From assembly GCF_042646205.1 (NCBI RefSeq), contig NZ_JBHRTF010000002.1, positions 496,001 to 560,000 on the forward strand: DNA of 64,000 nucleotides, read 5' to 3'. Positions within the stretch are counted from its first letter, which is position 1, and every line of letters starts with the position of its first letter. A program made the position numbers and the translations under genes. This document shows, in pieces, positions 37,219 to 45,141 of this stretch. The notes under the pieces are model-generated. The model was not told the origin of the DNA, searched no databases, and saw only the letters and a program-made list of their open reading frames with translations. The DNA is from Cellvibrio fontiphilus_A (GTDB lineage: Bacteria; Pseudomonadota; Gammaproteobacteria; Pseudomonadales; Cellvibrionaceae).

Positions 37219-38274
37219 CTAACACCCACGGCGGCGCACCAATACCAGCGCCGTCAGCATTAACAGCCACCAGGCTTGCACTGCGCCACCACCTGAGCCG
37301 CCGCTGTTGCCACCGGTAGCCGCGCGTGAACTGGCTGCGGCGGCAGTGGAAGAAGGGGCTACCGAACTCAGGGCTTCACTGCTGGCCGCTTGGCTGGTAG
37401 CGGCGGCGCTGCTGGCCGGCGTACTGCTGGCAACTGAACTGGCAGCCGTGGAGCTGGCAGGGGTTGAGCTAGTGGCCGCCGAGCTGCTGCTGGACACGTT
37501 ATCCGCCGGCGGGGTGCCGGTAAAACCCAGCGCGTTTTCCGTGGTCATCGCCAGCACCAGAATGCCGTCCTTCACCACCACATTTTCCGGTGCAAAATCC
37601 ACGCGATTGGTATCAAACGTCCAGTTGGCCTTGCCCCAGCGCGCGCTATTAAAGCTGTCAAAATCATCGCGCCAGCCGCCTTCAAAGGTTTTACTGGTGG
37701 CGTTGTAGGCTTTGTAATCGATGTAATTCACGAACTGGTACACCGGCAAGATGCTGGGGTCCCAGGGGCCGACCCACTCTGCCGATTCCGACGACCAGAG
37801 GTTAAAGCGCAGGCTCTGCGGGTTGGTCAGGCTGGTTACTGTGCTGGTGCCGGTAATGCGGCGCACTTCCACGCCGTCCACAAACCAGGCGACGTAATCC
37901 GGCGTCCACTCCAGCACATAGGTGTGATAACCATCGCCTAATGAGGAGGGCGCGGTATGAACCTGCTCGGTGTGCAGGGTGGGGCGAGTGCTGCCCAAAA
38001 TAATATTGCTCTGCCACTCGGTGGCGTTGTTTTTGCCAAAAACTTCTATATCAATTTCTTCCCAGAAAGTATTGCCCACTTCCGACCCGTTTTTGTAAGT
38101 GAAAAAGGTGGACAGAATCCCGCTGCCTTTGGCGACCTGCATACGAATTTCAAAACGACCATAAAGTACAGATTCGTTGGAGTAGATTTCCGCACCCTTG
38201 TAGGTTTTGGCAGTGGCAGTATTTACCCCAGCCGCTGATACCAGCGCGAGTAACATCCAGAAGAAACGACGCAT
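37219..38274 (-). CDS. Secreted GH16 glucanase, circularly permuted, with GlyGly-CTERM anchor
   Basis: A 351-aa enzyme; ATG 38274 with GAGG upstream. Signal peptide ends near residue 22 (TATA). The catalytic triad sits early, EEIDIE (Glu73, Asp75, Glu77), and the segment normally at the N-terminus of lichenases ('WRDDFDSFNSARWGKANWTF...NVVVKDGILVLAM') instead follows the end of the barrel (about 205-265), the permuted order known from Fibrobacter lichenase. After it come a Ser/Ala/Thr/Pro linker (about 275-320) and 'GGSGGGAVQAWWLLMLTALVL' + RRR, a GlyGly-CTERM signal for rhombosortase processing. Probable substrate: beta-1,3-1,4-glucan. 79 nt after a paralogous gene. Confidence 0.88.
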   Translation of the reverse strand: MRRFFWMLLALVSAAGVNTATAKTYKGAEIYSNESVLYGRFEIRMQVAKGSGILSTFFTYKNGSEVGNTFWEEIDIEVFGKNNATEWQSNIILGSTRPTLHTEQVHTAPSSLGDGYHTYVLEWTPDYVAWFVDGVEVRRITGTSTVTSLTNPQSLRFNLWSSESAEWVGPWDPSILPVYQFVNYIDYKAYNATSKTFEGGWRDDFDSFNSARWGKANWTFDTNRVDFAPENVVVKDGILVLAMTTENALGFTGTPPADNVSSSSSAATSSTPASSTAASSVASSTPASSAAATSQAASSEALSSVAPSSTAAAASSRAATGGNSGGSGGGAVQAWWLLMLTALVLVRRRGC

Positions 38275-38353
38275 AACAAACCTCGATGATTTAAAAAGGG
38301 GGCTGGCCAAACATCAGCAGCGACCAACCCCTAGGGGACAACCAGTTGAACAA

Positions 38354-39544
38354 TTAGATTTTGGTGAACCTCAGCCAATCGATATTAAAACCGCCGCTGT
38401 TGGCGTAAATCGCCAGGTTTTGCAGCCCGGCATTCAGGTAAATATTGTGCGAAATGGTCTGGTAGTTACCCCAGCCGCCGGTATTGGGCACACTGATGGT
38501 GCCCAGACCCACGCCGTTGCGATCCAGGGTAAATTGCGCCGTGGTGAGCGCCGATGCCACGCGGTATTCCACGCGGTAAGTACCGGTTTGCGGGATATTC
38601 ACGTTGTTATATTTGAACCACTCGCCGGCATCGATATAACCCACAGTGCCGCCGGATACAGTCACGCTGCCGCCCACTTCGTTGAAATTCTCAGCCTGAA
38701 TGGTGATTGATGCCGCCGGCGCGCTGCTACTGCTAGCACCACCGCCTGAACTGCCACCATCCGCCGGGGGCGTGCCGGTATAACCGGTTTGGCCTTCGCG
38801 GGTCAGCGCCAGCACCAGAATGCCGTTTTTCACCACCACATTGTTGGGCTCAAAGTCCGCCAGGTTCTCGCCAAAGGTCCAGTTGGCCTTGGCCCAGCGA
38901 TTGGTATCGAAACTGTTGAAATCATCGCGCCAGCCAGTGCCAAAACTGTTGGTCGATGCGTTCCAGGGCTTGTATTCGATGTAATTAATAAACTGGTACA
39001 CCGGCAGGATATTGGGGTCAAAGGCGCCCACCCACTCGGCGATATTGGCCGCCCAGAGGTTAAAACGCAGGTCCTGGGGGCTAGTCAGGCTGGTGACAAA
39101 CTGGCCACCGTTAATACGGCGCACTTGGGTGCCATTCACAAACCAGGCGATGTAACTGGGCGTCCACTCCAGCACATAGGTGTTGTAACCATCGCCCAGT
39201 GAATAGGGCATGGTGTGTACCCCTTCGGTTTTGGTGGTGGGGCGATTGGTGCCGATAATCACATTGCTCTGCCACTGGGTGGCGTTGTTTTTGCCAAAGA
39301 TCTCAATATCGATTTCTTCCCAAAACGTGCCCGGTTGCTCTGAGCCATTTTTGTAAGTGAAGAAAGTGGAGAGCACACCACTGCCCTTGGCGACCCGCAT
39401 ACGCATTTCATAGCGGCCATATTTGTAGGTTTGTTTGGAGTAGATCTCCGCAGCCTTATAGGGTTTGGCAACGGCGGGAAGCGCTAAGCCCACAATAGCG
39501 GCAAGCGTAACCAGCGCGCCGGTAACGCGACTGAACTTGAACAT
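38354..39544 (-). CDS. Secreted GH16 glucanase, circularly permuted, with C-terminal CBM6
   Basis: A 396-aa paralogue of the gene downstream. Signal peptide ends AVA (about 26). Catalytic motif EEIDIE with Glu77, Asp79 and Glu81; the same circular permutation ('GWRDDFNSFDTNRWAKANWTF' lies C-terminal to the barrel). A short Gly/Ser/Ala linker (about 265-280) leads to CBM6 ('SITIQAENFNEVGGSVTV', 'GYIDAGEWFKYNNVNIP', ending 'GGFNIDWLRF'), which binds beta-glucan or xylan ends. Unlike its neighbour it has no membrane anchor, so one enzyme is likely cell-bound and one released. Probable operon, this gene first. Confidence 0.9.
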   Translation of the reverse strand: MFKFSRVTGALVTLAAIVGLALPAVAKPYKAAEIYSKQTYKYGRYEMRMRVAKGSGVLSTFFTYKNGSEQPGTFWEEIDIEIFGKNNATQWQSNVIIGTNRPTTKTEGVHTMPYSLGDGYNTYVLEWTPSYIAWFVNGTQVRRINGGQFVTSLTSPQDLRFNLWAANIAEWVGAFDPNILPVYQFINYIEYKPWNASTNSFGTGWRDDFNSFDTNRWAKANWTFGENLADFEPNNVVVKNGILVLALTREGQTGYTGTPPADGGSSGGGASSSSAPAASITIQAENFNEVGGSVTVSGGTVGYIDAGEWFKYNNVNIPQTGTYRVEYRVASALTTAQFTLDRNGVGLGTISVPNTGGWGNYQTISHNIYLNAGLQNLAIYANSGGFNIDWLRFTKI

Positions 39545-39688
39545 AGAAGCACCTTTATCGTTAGTTATTGGCGGTAATTTGCAAGTATTGGGGTGTTTAA
39601 ACAGCGCAACACCCTGAGCAGCTCTGCCCGGTACCAGCAGGGTCGGGATTGCTACCGGCCTATACTGCGCAACACCAAAAGGCCAGTC

Positions 39689-39748
39689 GCACCACTTTGC
39701 GCGGCCAACCTAAAATGGTGACCAATAAACCGAAAGTGGTGCTTTTTT
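39689..39748 (+). terminator. Orphan terminator-like hairpin before the radical SAM gene
   Basis: GCACCACTTT and AAAGTGGTGC, exact 10-bp arms with a 34-nt loop, followed by six Ts on the plus strand. No plus-strand gene precedes it; the GH16 genes run the other way. It lies in the 310-bp gap 39545-39854, otherwise promoter and leader for the two divergent units. Confidence 0.4.
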
Positions 39749-39822
39749 GATGGCAGTGCAGCGGCCGGAATGCCACCCGAATGCGAATAGTGGCTTGCCA
39801 AGGTGAGACGAGGAGCTGACAA

Positions 39823-39842
39823 TACTGTTTTTATATACAGTA
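39823..39842 (+). promoter_or_regulatory. LexA (SOS) box
   Basis: TACTGTTTTTATATACAGTA, a full CTG-N10-CAG box with the extended TA ends of the gammaproteobacterial consensus, 12 nt before the radical SAM start, so LexA should block its transcription. Confidence 0.85.
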
Positions 39843-39854
39843 TTTGAGGTGCCC

Positions 39855-41003
39855 ATGAACGAGGATACAGAGTTCAGCCAACCCGAACCCTGGGTGGATG
39901 CACCGCTGCAGGCGATCAAAGGGCGCGGCGCGGTGACTAATCTGGCCGGGCGTTTTGAAACGCAACTGATCGAAACGGTGGATGATGGCTGGGCCAGCTA
40001 CCGCGACGATACTTGTATCAACCCCGCGCTCACTACCAGCGTTACAGCCGAGCTGGCCAAGACCATTCTCAGCCGCAACCAATCCCCGGATTTACCCTTT
40101 AGTGTGTCGCTCAACCCCTATCGCGGCTGCGAACATGGCTGTGTCTACTGCTTTGCGCGCCCCAGCCACGCCTATTTGGGGCTGTCGCCGGGGTTGGATT
40201 TTGAAACCCGGCTCTACGCCAAAACCAACGCGCCGGAATTGCTGCGGCGCGAGCTGGCCCATCGCCTCTATCAGCCCAGCCCGATTGCGCTGGGCATTAA
40301 TACCGATGCCTATCAACCGGTAGAGCGGGCCTTGTGCATCACCCGCCAATGCCTGGAAGTACTGCATGAATGCCGGCATCCAGTGGGGATAATCACCAAA
40401 TCAGCCTTGATTGAGCGGGATCTGGATTTACTCAAACCCATGGCCGACAGCAACCTGCTGGCGGCGGCAATCACCATCACCACCCTTGATCACAGCATCG
40501 CGCGCAGCCTGGAACCGCGCGCCGCATCACCCACCCGGCGCCTGCAAACCATTGAAAAACTGGCGCAGGCAGGTATTCCGGTGCTGGTCAGCGTGGCGCC
40601 GGTGATTCCGTTTATCACCGAGCAGGAGTTGGAAAAGGTGATGCAAGCGGCAGCCAGTGCGGGCGCAACCGCCGCCGGCTACACCGTGCTGCGCCTGCCC
40701 TGGGAGGTAAACCCGCTGTTCCAGCAGTGGCTGCAAACCCACTTTCCTGACCGTTCTCAGCGCGTCATGAACCGCATTCGCGATATGCGCGGCGGCAAGG
40801 ATTACGACGCCAACTTCGCCACCCGCATGCGCGGTGAAGGGCTGTGGGCCGACATGATCCGCCAGCGTTTTGGCAGGGCACTCAAACGCTATGGCCTGAA
40901 TAAAAGCGGGCGTTTTGTGCAGCTGGATTGCAGTCAATTCCGCCGCCCGCAACAAATTCCCGCCACCCGCTCATCCACCGGACAACTGGATATTTTTGGT
41001 TGA
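39855..41003 (+). CDS. SplB-like radical SAM protein (PA0069 type) under LexA control
   Basis: A 382-aa radical SAM enzyme. ATG 39855 is preferred over GTG 39849 because GAGG lies at 39845-39848. The cluster motif CEHGCVYC (about 94-101) binds a [4Fe-4S] cluster, and the flanking 'SLNPYRGC', 'RPSHAYLGLSPGLDFE' and 'GINTDAYQPVER' are typical of the PA0069/SplB-like family related to spore photoproduct lyase. The family's substrate in non-sporeformers is unknown; the SOS box supports a DNA-damage role. Single gene. Confidence 0.85.
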   Translation: MNEDTEFSQPEPWVDAPLQAIKGRGAVTNLAGRFETQLIETVDDGWASYRDDTCINPALTTSVTAELAKTILSRNQSPDLPFSVSLNPYRGCEHGCVYCFARPSHAYLGLSPGLDFETRLYAKTNAPELLRRELAHRLYQPSPIALGINTDAYQPVERALCITRQCLEVLHECRHPVGIITKSALIERDLDLLKPMADSNLLAAAITITTLDHSIARSLEPRAASPTRRLQTIEKLAQAGIPVLVSVAPVIPFITEQELEKVMQAAASAGATAAGYTVLRLPWEVNPLFQQWLQTHFPDRSQRVMNRIRDMRGGKDYDANFATRMRGEGLWADMIRQRFGRALKRYGLNKSGRFVQLDCSQFRRPQQIPATRSSTGQLDIFG

Positions 41004-41030
41004 GGCCAGCTCCGGCAGCAAATCAGGGAG

Positions 41031-41060
41031 ATAAAAAAAGAGCCGCCTAAGCGACTCTTT
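41031..41060 (-). terminator. Terminator after the choice-of-anchor lipoprotein gene
   Basis: On the minus strand AAAGAGTCGC/GCGGCTCTTT pairs with one mismatch (TTAG loop) and runs into seven Ts, just past the stop at 41084. Confidence 0.75.
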
Positions 41061-41083
41061 CAGGGTGGCAACACCAGCCCGGA

Positions 41084-43015
41084 TTATTGGGCAAAACGCG
41101 CTTCCACCTCATAGATACTGGTGGTGCCGCTGACTTCGTTGCCCACCATTAACAGTGCTTTGCCGTTGGGTGAGTCCTCGGCGCGGATAAACGTCAGGCC
41201 CTCTGGCCCCAGGTCGCCGGCGTTGGCCAGCACTGTGCCCGGGTCTTCGCTAGTCCAATCTTCGCGGGTATTGAGGTAGTCCACCCGCACCGGCGCCGCC
41301 GGATTGGTGATGTCGTACACCAAGATACCGCCCATGCGCTCCAGGCCGACAAACACATAGGTTTTGCCGTGCAACTGGCCAATGGTCAGGCCTTCCGGCT
41401 CCGGGCCTTTGGCATCGCTGCGTGAATCCAGCGCACTGCCTTCATCGTGGCCGCTGTTGAAGTAGTTGGCGCAGGGAATGTTGCGCGCGGCGCCCAGTTT
41501 GCAGTCCTCGCTGGCGATGAACTGCTCTATGGCATCGCCCGAATCCCAGACTTGTTCACCCTGGCTGTTCCAGATGGAGATGGAGCGGCCGCCGTAGCTG
41601 TAGAGCGCGTCGTACATCAAACGGTCGCCAGCGGCATCTTCCACACCACTGCTGTTGAACTTCACCGGCGCGCCATTTTCATGAGTGCGATAGCCCATAG
41701 TCCAGGTGATGTTAAGGCGACCCAGCACCTCGTCAGCGCGACAGTTGCCGGGGTTGCCCGCCACCGCACCGCAGTAGCCAAACACCTCGGGGTTGAGCAG
41801 GGCGCCAGCACCCAGTGCACGCAGTTGCGGCGGCAGGTCATCGCCGGCGCGACGGTCAAAGCCACCGGTGTGGGTCAGGTGTTTCACACGGAATTCTTCG
41901 ACAAAACCTTTGCTGGCATCGCCTTCCCAGTAGGCCGCATTGTCCTCGCCCCAGGCGCGGGCATCGCCTTCGTTGGCGGTCACCAGATAGGTGCTGCTGT
42001 TGACGCTAAAGGCGTGGATGGCATCGGGCAGGTAGAGGCCGCGCACCCCGGCGTGGGTGGTGATATTGATCAGGCCGTCTTCGTCGTTGCTATCCATACC
42101 CTTGCCAGCGGCGCCGTGGTCTTTATAACCCAGGGCTTTGACGCTGGTGATGGTCGCGCTGGCGATATCCACCACCGCCAGGGCATTGTTTTCCTGCAGG
42201 GTCACCCAGGCAGTGCGGCTATCGGCAGACACGGCAATGTATTCCGGCTCCAGATCCTGCGCCTGACTGGCATTGGGGCCGTAGATGCGCACGCCCATAG
42301 CCTTGAGGTTTGCCTCCAGGGTAAAGGCGGCGGTCTGCACGCTCAGGTTTTGCAGGTCAGTGATATTGACGATACTCACCGAACCTTCGGGATCGACACT
42401 GTAATCATCGCTCGGCTCGCCCTCGTTGGCGCTGAGAATGCGCGTGCCGTCGGGGGTAAAGGTCAGCATATCCGGCTGGGCGCCCACGGCCACATGGCCA
42501 ATGGCGCTCAAATTGCTGGCGCGGTAAAGGGCGACATAACCCGGGTCAGTTTTGGTCGCCGCCTCCACCGCCAGAGCCACCAGGCCATCGCGCACGGCCA
42601 CACTGTTCACTACCGCGCCGGCGGCAATGCTGGTGGCATCCAGGCTGCCCAGTTTGATGGGGTTGGTTGGGTCGGTTAAATCCAGCACATCCACCGCACC
42701 GGCTTGGGCGTTCACGATAAAACCGCGCTTGCTGGCCGGGTCATACGCGGGGATTTCCGCCGCCGACACGCCAAACTGGCCACTGCTGTAGCGGCCCAAG
42801 TGTTTAAGTGTCACACCGGTAATGGCAGCCATGCTGCTGGAGGATGAACTGGCTGGTGCAGAAGAGCTAGCCGGCGTTGAAGCGAGCGAACTGGAAACCG
42901 ACACGCTCGAATCAGACAGGCTGGCACTGGACGATGACGAACCATTGCCATCGCCACCACAGCCACCCAACAAACCAGCCAGCGCAAGGCCAGCAACAAG
43001 GGGATTAAATTTCAT
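41084..43015 (-). CDS. Choice-of-anchor I family surface lipoprotein
   Basis: A 643-aa exported protein; ATG 43015. Lipobox LLGGC (Cys about 19) predicts a lipid anchor; a Ser-rich linker (about 24-65) of the kind found in Cellvibrio secreted proteins follows. The rest is a beta-propeller-like choice-of-anchor I domain: 'GAVDVLDLTDPTNPIKLGSLD', 'PDMLTFTPDGTRILSANEGEPSDDY', 'DLEPEYIAVSADSRTAWVTLQENNALAVVDI' and 'GPEPEGLTIGQLHGKTYVFVGLERMGGI'. Proteins of this family are annotated as alkaline-phosphatase-like or surface glycoproteins; enzymatic activity is unproven. Confidence 0.82.
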   Translation of the reverse strand: MKFNPLVAGLALAGLLGGCGGDGNGSSSSSASLSDSSVSVSSSLASTPASSSAPASSSSSSMAAITGVTLKHLGRYSSGQFGVSAAEIPAYDPASKRGFIVNAQAGAVDVLDLTDPTNPIKLGSLDATSIAAGAVVNSVAVRDGLVALAVEAATKTDPGYVALYRASNLSAIGHVAVGAQPDMLTFTPDGTRILSANEGEPSDDYSVDPEGSVSIVNITDLQNLSVQTAAFTLEANLKAMGVRIYGPNASQAQDLEPEYIAVSADSRTAWVTLQENNALAVVDIASATITSVKALGYKDHGAAGKGMDSNDEDGLINITTHAGVRGLYLPDAIHAFSVNSSTYLVTANEGDARAWGEDNAAYWEGDASKGFVEEFRVKHLTHTGGFDRRAGDDLPPQLRALGAGALLNPEVFGYCGAVAGNPGNCRADEVLGRLNITWTMGYRTHENGAPVKFNSSGVEDAAGDRLMYDALYSYGGRSISIWNSQGEQVWDSGDAIEQFIASEDCKLGAARNIPCANYFNSGHDEGSALDSRSDAKGPEPEGLTIGQLHGKTYVFVGLERMGGILVYDITNPAAPVRVDYLNTREDWTSEDPGTVLANAGDLGPEGLTFIRAEDSPNGKALLMVGNEVSGTTSIYEVEARFAQ

Positions 43016-43181
43016 CGCAGTAAACTCCGCTAACCAATGTAGCGGGCAATAATGGGTGCCATAAGTTACAGGTTTATGACTGCCCAGCGCCTGCTGCACG
43101 CCAGGCGTAGGCTACAGATACTTACATTTTTGTCGTCTAGCGCTACCTATACTCGGCCAATCCCCTTGCATGGAATTCGCA

Positions 43182-44174
43182 ATGAAAGCTGCCGTTTATT
43201 ATCGCTATGGCCCAGCCGATGTGGTCACCGTCACTGAAATGCAACAACCCCAACCCAAGCCCCATCAACTGCTCATAAGGGTGCATGCAGCCTGCCTGAA
43301 TTCGGCGGATGTGCGCCTGCGCCGCCTGCAGGTGCCCTTGGGGTTTGGCTTGCTCTCGCGCTTGGTGTTTGGCATCACCGCGCCGCGCCGCCCGATCCTT
43401 GGCGCTGATTTGGCCGGTAGGGTAGTAGCAATTGGCAGTCAGGTAAGCCACTTCCAGCCGGGCGATAAGGTCATCGCCCTCACCGGCATCACCATGGGCG
43501 CCCATGCCGAGTACATCTGTTTGGATGCCAAGGGTGCTATTGCGCCTATGCCGCGCGGGTTGGATTTCCACGAGGCGGCCGCGCTGGTGTTTGGCGGCAC
43601 CACCGCGCTGGATTTTTTGCGCCGCGGCCGCCTAAGCGCCGGCGAGACAATTGCGATTAATGGGGCCGGCGGTGCGGTGGGTTGTGCGGCGATCCAACTG
43701 GCGCGCCATTGGGGCGCCAAGGTCACCGCCATCTGCAGCGCCAGCAAACGCGAGTTGGTGCGCCGCTTGGGTGCAGCTGAGGTGGTTGATTATCAACAGG
43801 AAGATTTCACCCGTGGCGATGAACGCTACGACCTGATTATGGATACCCAGGGCAATGCGCCCTGGGCCGAGAGCCGGCGCGCCCTGGCACCCGCCGGCCG
43901 GCTACTTGCGGTGTGCGCGACCCTGCCGCAAATGCTGCAGGCACTGGTGTTGCCGCTGTGGCAGCGCGAGCGAGTGATCGCCGGCCCCTGCGCCGAACGC
44001 GCGCAAGACCTGGCCGAACTTGCGCAACTGGCCGAAGCCGGGGTACTGCGGCCGGTTATCGACCGGGTTTACCCACTGGCGCAAATCGCCGAGGCTCACC
44101 GCTACGTGGAGCAGGGGCACAAACAGGGCAGTGTGGTGATCGACATGATGGCCACCAGCACTGACCGGTATTAG
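43182..44174 (+). CDS. Medium-chain NAD(P)H quinone/alkene oxidoreductase
   Basis: About 330 aa; ATG 43182 (an in-frame ATG lies at 43170). MDR fold: 'MKAAVYYRYGPADVV', 'ILGADLAGRVVAIGS', 'GDKVIALTG', Rossmann motif 'INGAGGAVGCAAIQLARHWG' (about 150-170) and 'PVIDRVYPLAQIAEAHRYVEQGHKQGSVVID'. It lacks the Cys-rich structural-zinc lobe, so it belongs to the zinc-free quinone-oxidoreductase group. Substrate unknown. Its stop overlaps the stop of the convergent gene by 4 nt. Confidence 0.82.
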   Translation: MKAAVYYRYGPADVVTVTEMQQPQPKPHQLLIRVHAACLNSADVRLRRLQVPLGFGLLSRLVFGITAPRRPILGADLAGRVVAIGSQVSHFQPGDKVIALTGITMGAHAEYICLDAKGAIAPMPRGLDFHEAAALVFGGTTALDFLRRGRLSAGETIAINGAGGAVGCAAIQLARHWGAKVTAICSASKRELVRRLGAAEVVDYQQEDFTRGDERYDLIMDTQGNAPWAESRRALAPAGRLLAVCATLPQMLQALVLPLWQRERVIAGPCAERAQDLAELAQLAEAGVLRPVIDRVYPLAQIAEAHRYVEQGHKQGSVVIDMMATSTDRY

Positions 44175-45061
44175 TTGCGCCCGCGCGGGAAGCTAAACAT
44201 CAGCTGCGGCAGGGCAACAACGCCGGGGCCGCCCTCGTGGGGTGCCTTGAGCAGTTGTTCGGCCACAGTGCCGTAAACCCGCCCCTCGGGGTGCAGTACC
44301 AAGTGCAGGTTGAGCGGCTGGTACTGCTCGGCCTGCGACCAGCGCTGCGGGCAAAAGCCCATAGGCTGACTGGTTTTCAAACGCCCCAGGCGATCCGCCA
44401 CCATCACATTGGCAGAGGCGCCGCCAAAGGCCAGATCCGGCTGCAAACCCCCGTTGCCGATTGGCGGCGGCGGGTTGACCTGATCGAAATAAAACAACCA
44501 AAGGGTGTAAAGCCCACCCGGCACCAAATGGCTGGCACTCAGCTCGTAATAACTTTGGTCGCCGTCACACACAAAACGAATCTTGCCTTCCGCCTTGATC
44601 CAATCCGCGAGGGTATAACCTGCGCTGAGCGAGCCGTTGCTGGCTTCATGCCAGGGCACCTGGGTGGTTGGCGGCAAGGGTTTGGCGGCGCCATCGCTGC
44701 GGTAGATCTGCGGGAAATCGGCGAGCGGAATATTCTGGTGCAGGGGGAAATCCGGCGTCACTGCGACATTAAATATCGCCTGATATATCAGCGGGTCGGC
44801 ATGGGTGCAGAGCGGCGCCGCAAGCGGGGTATGGGCATCGATGGCGCGCGATTGCCCGGCACCACAGACACCGTTAATGGGGAAACTGGTTTTGCCGATG
44901 ATGGGCAGATCCACCAGCGGTTCGCCCAAACGCTGGTTCCAGCCGGTAACCGCATGGCCCTCCATAGTGGTTTGAATACGTGTTTTTGCCGCTGCTGGCA
45001 GGGCGATCAGGCTGAGGGCAAGCATTGTTGCCAGCAGGGTTTTGCAGTGGTTAATCAACAT
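44171..45061 (-). CDS. Secreted protein of unknown function beside the haloperoxidase gene
   Basis: About 296 aa; a strong AGGAGG precedes twin ATGs (45064, 45061). Signal peptide (LSLIALPAAA) then a beta-rich exported domain: 'ISINGVCGAGQSRAIDAH'-like stretch with two Cys near 50-75, 'GYTLADWIKAEGKIRFVCDGDQSYYELSASHLVPGG', 'YTLWLFYFDQV', 'NVMVADRLGRLKTS' and 'PHEGGPGVVALPQLMFSFPRG'. I do not recognise the family. It lies 80 nt after the haloperoxidase gene on the same strand with a terminator-like stem between, so co-transcription may be partial. Confidence 0.6.
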   Translation of the reverse strand: MLINHCKTLLATMLALSLIALPAAAKTRIQTTMEGHAVTGWNQRLGEPLVDLPIIGKTSFPINGVCGAGQSRAIDAHTPLAAPLCTHADPLIYQAIFNVAVTPDFPLHQNIPLADFPQIYRSDGAAKPLPPTTQVPWHEASNGSLSAGYTLADWIKAEGKIRFVCDGDQSYYELSASHLVPGGLYTLWLFYFDQVNPPPPIGNGGLQPDLAFGGASANVMVADRLGRLKTSQPMGFCPQRWSQAEQYQPLNLHLVLHPEGRVYGTVAEQLLKAPHEGGPGVVALPQLMFSFPRGRN

Positions 45062-45096
45062 CATGTGCCTCCTGTGTGGAGCGATTGGGTGACCGG

Positions 45097-45125
45097 AAAA
45101 AGAAAAGGGAGGCCAGGCCTCCCTT
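45097..45125 (-). terminator. Hairpin terminator after the haloperoxidase-like gene
   Basis: AAGGGAGGCC and GGCCTCCCTT, exact 10-bp arms around one base, followed on the minus strand by TTCTTTTTCC; it would stop or attenuate transcription into the secreted-protein gene. Confidence 0.75.
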
Positions 45126-45141
45126 GTCAATCGCGCGGGGC

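Noticed and set aside
41447..42679. 410-codon frame opposite the choice-of-anchor lipoprotein gene
   Set aside because: A long antisense frame is expected in GC-rich coding DNA; its product is low-complexity (Gly, Ala, His, Val) with no family features.
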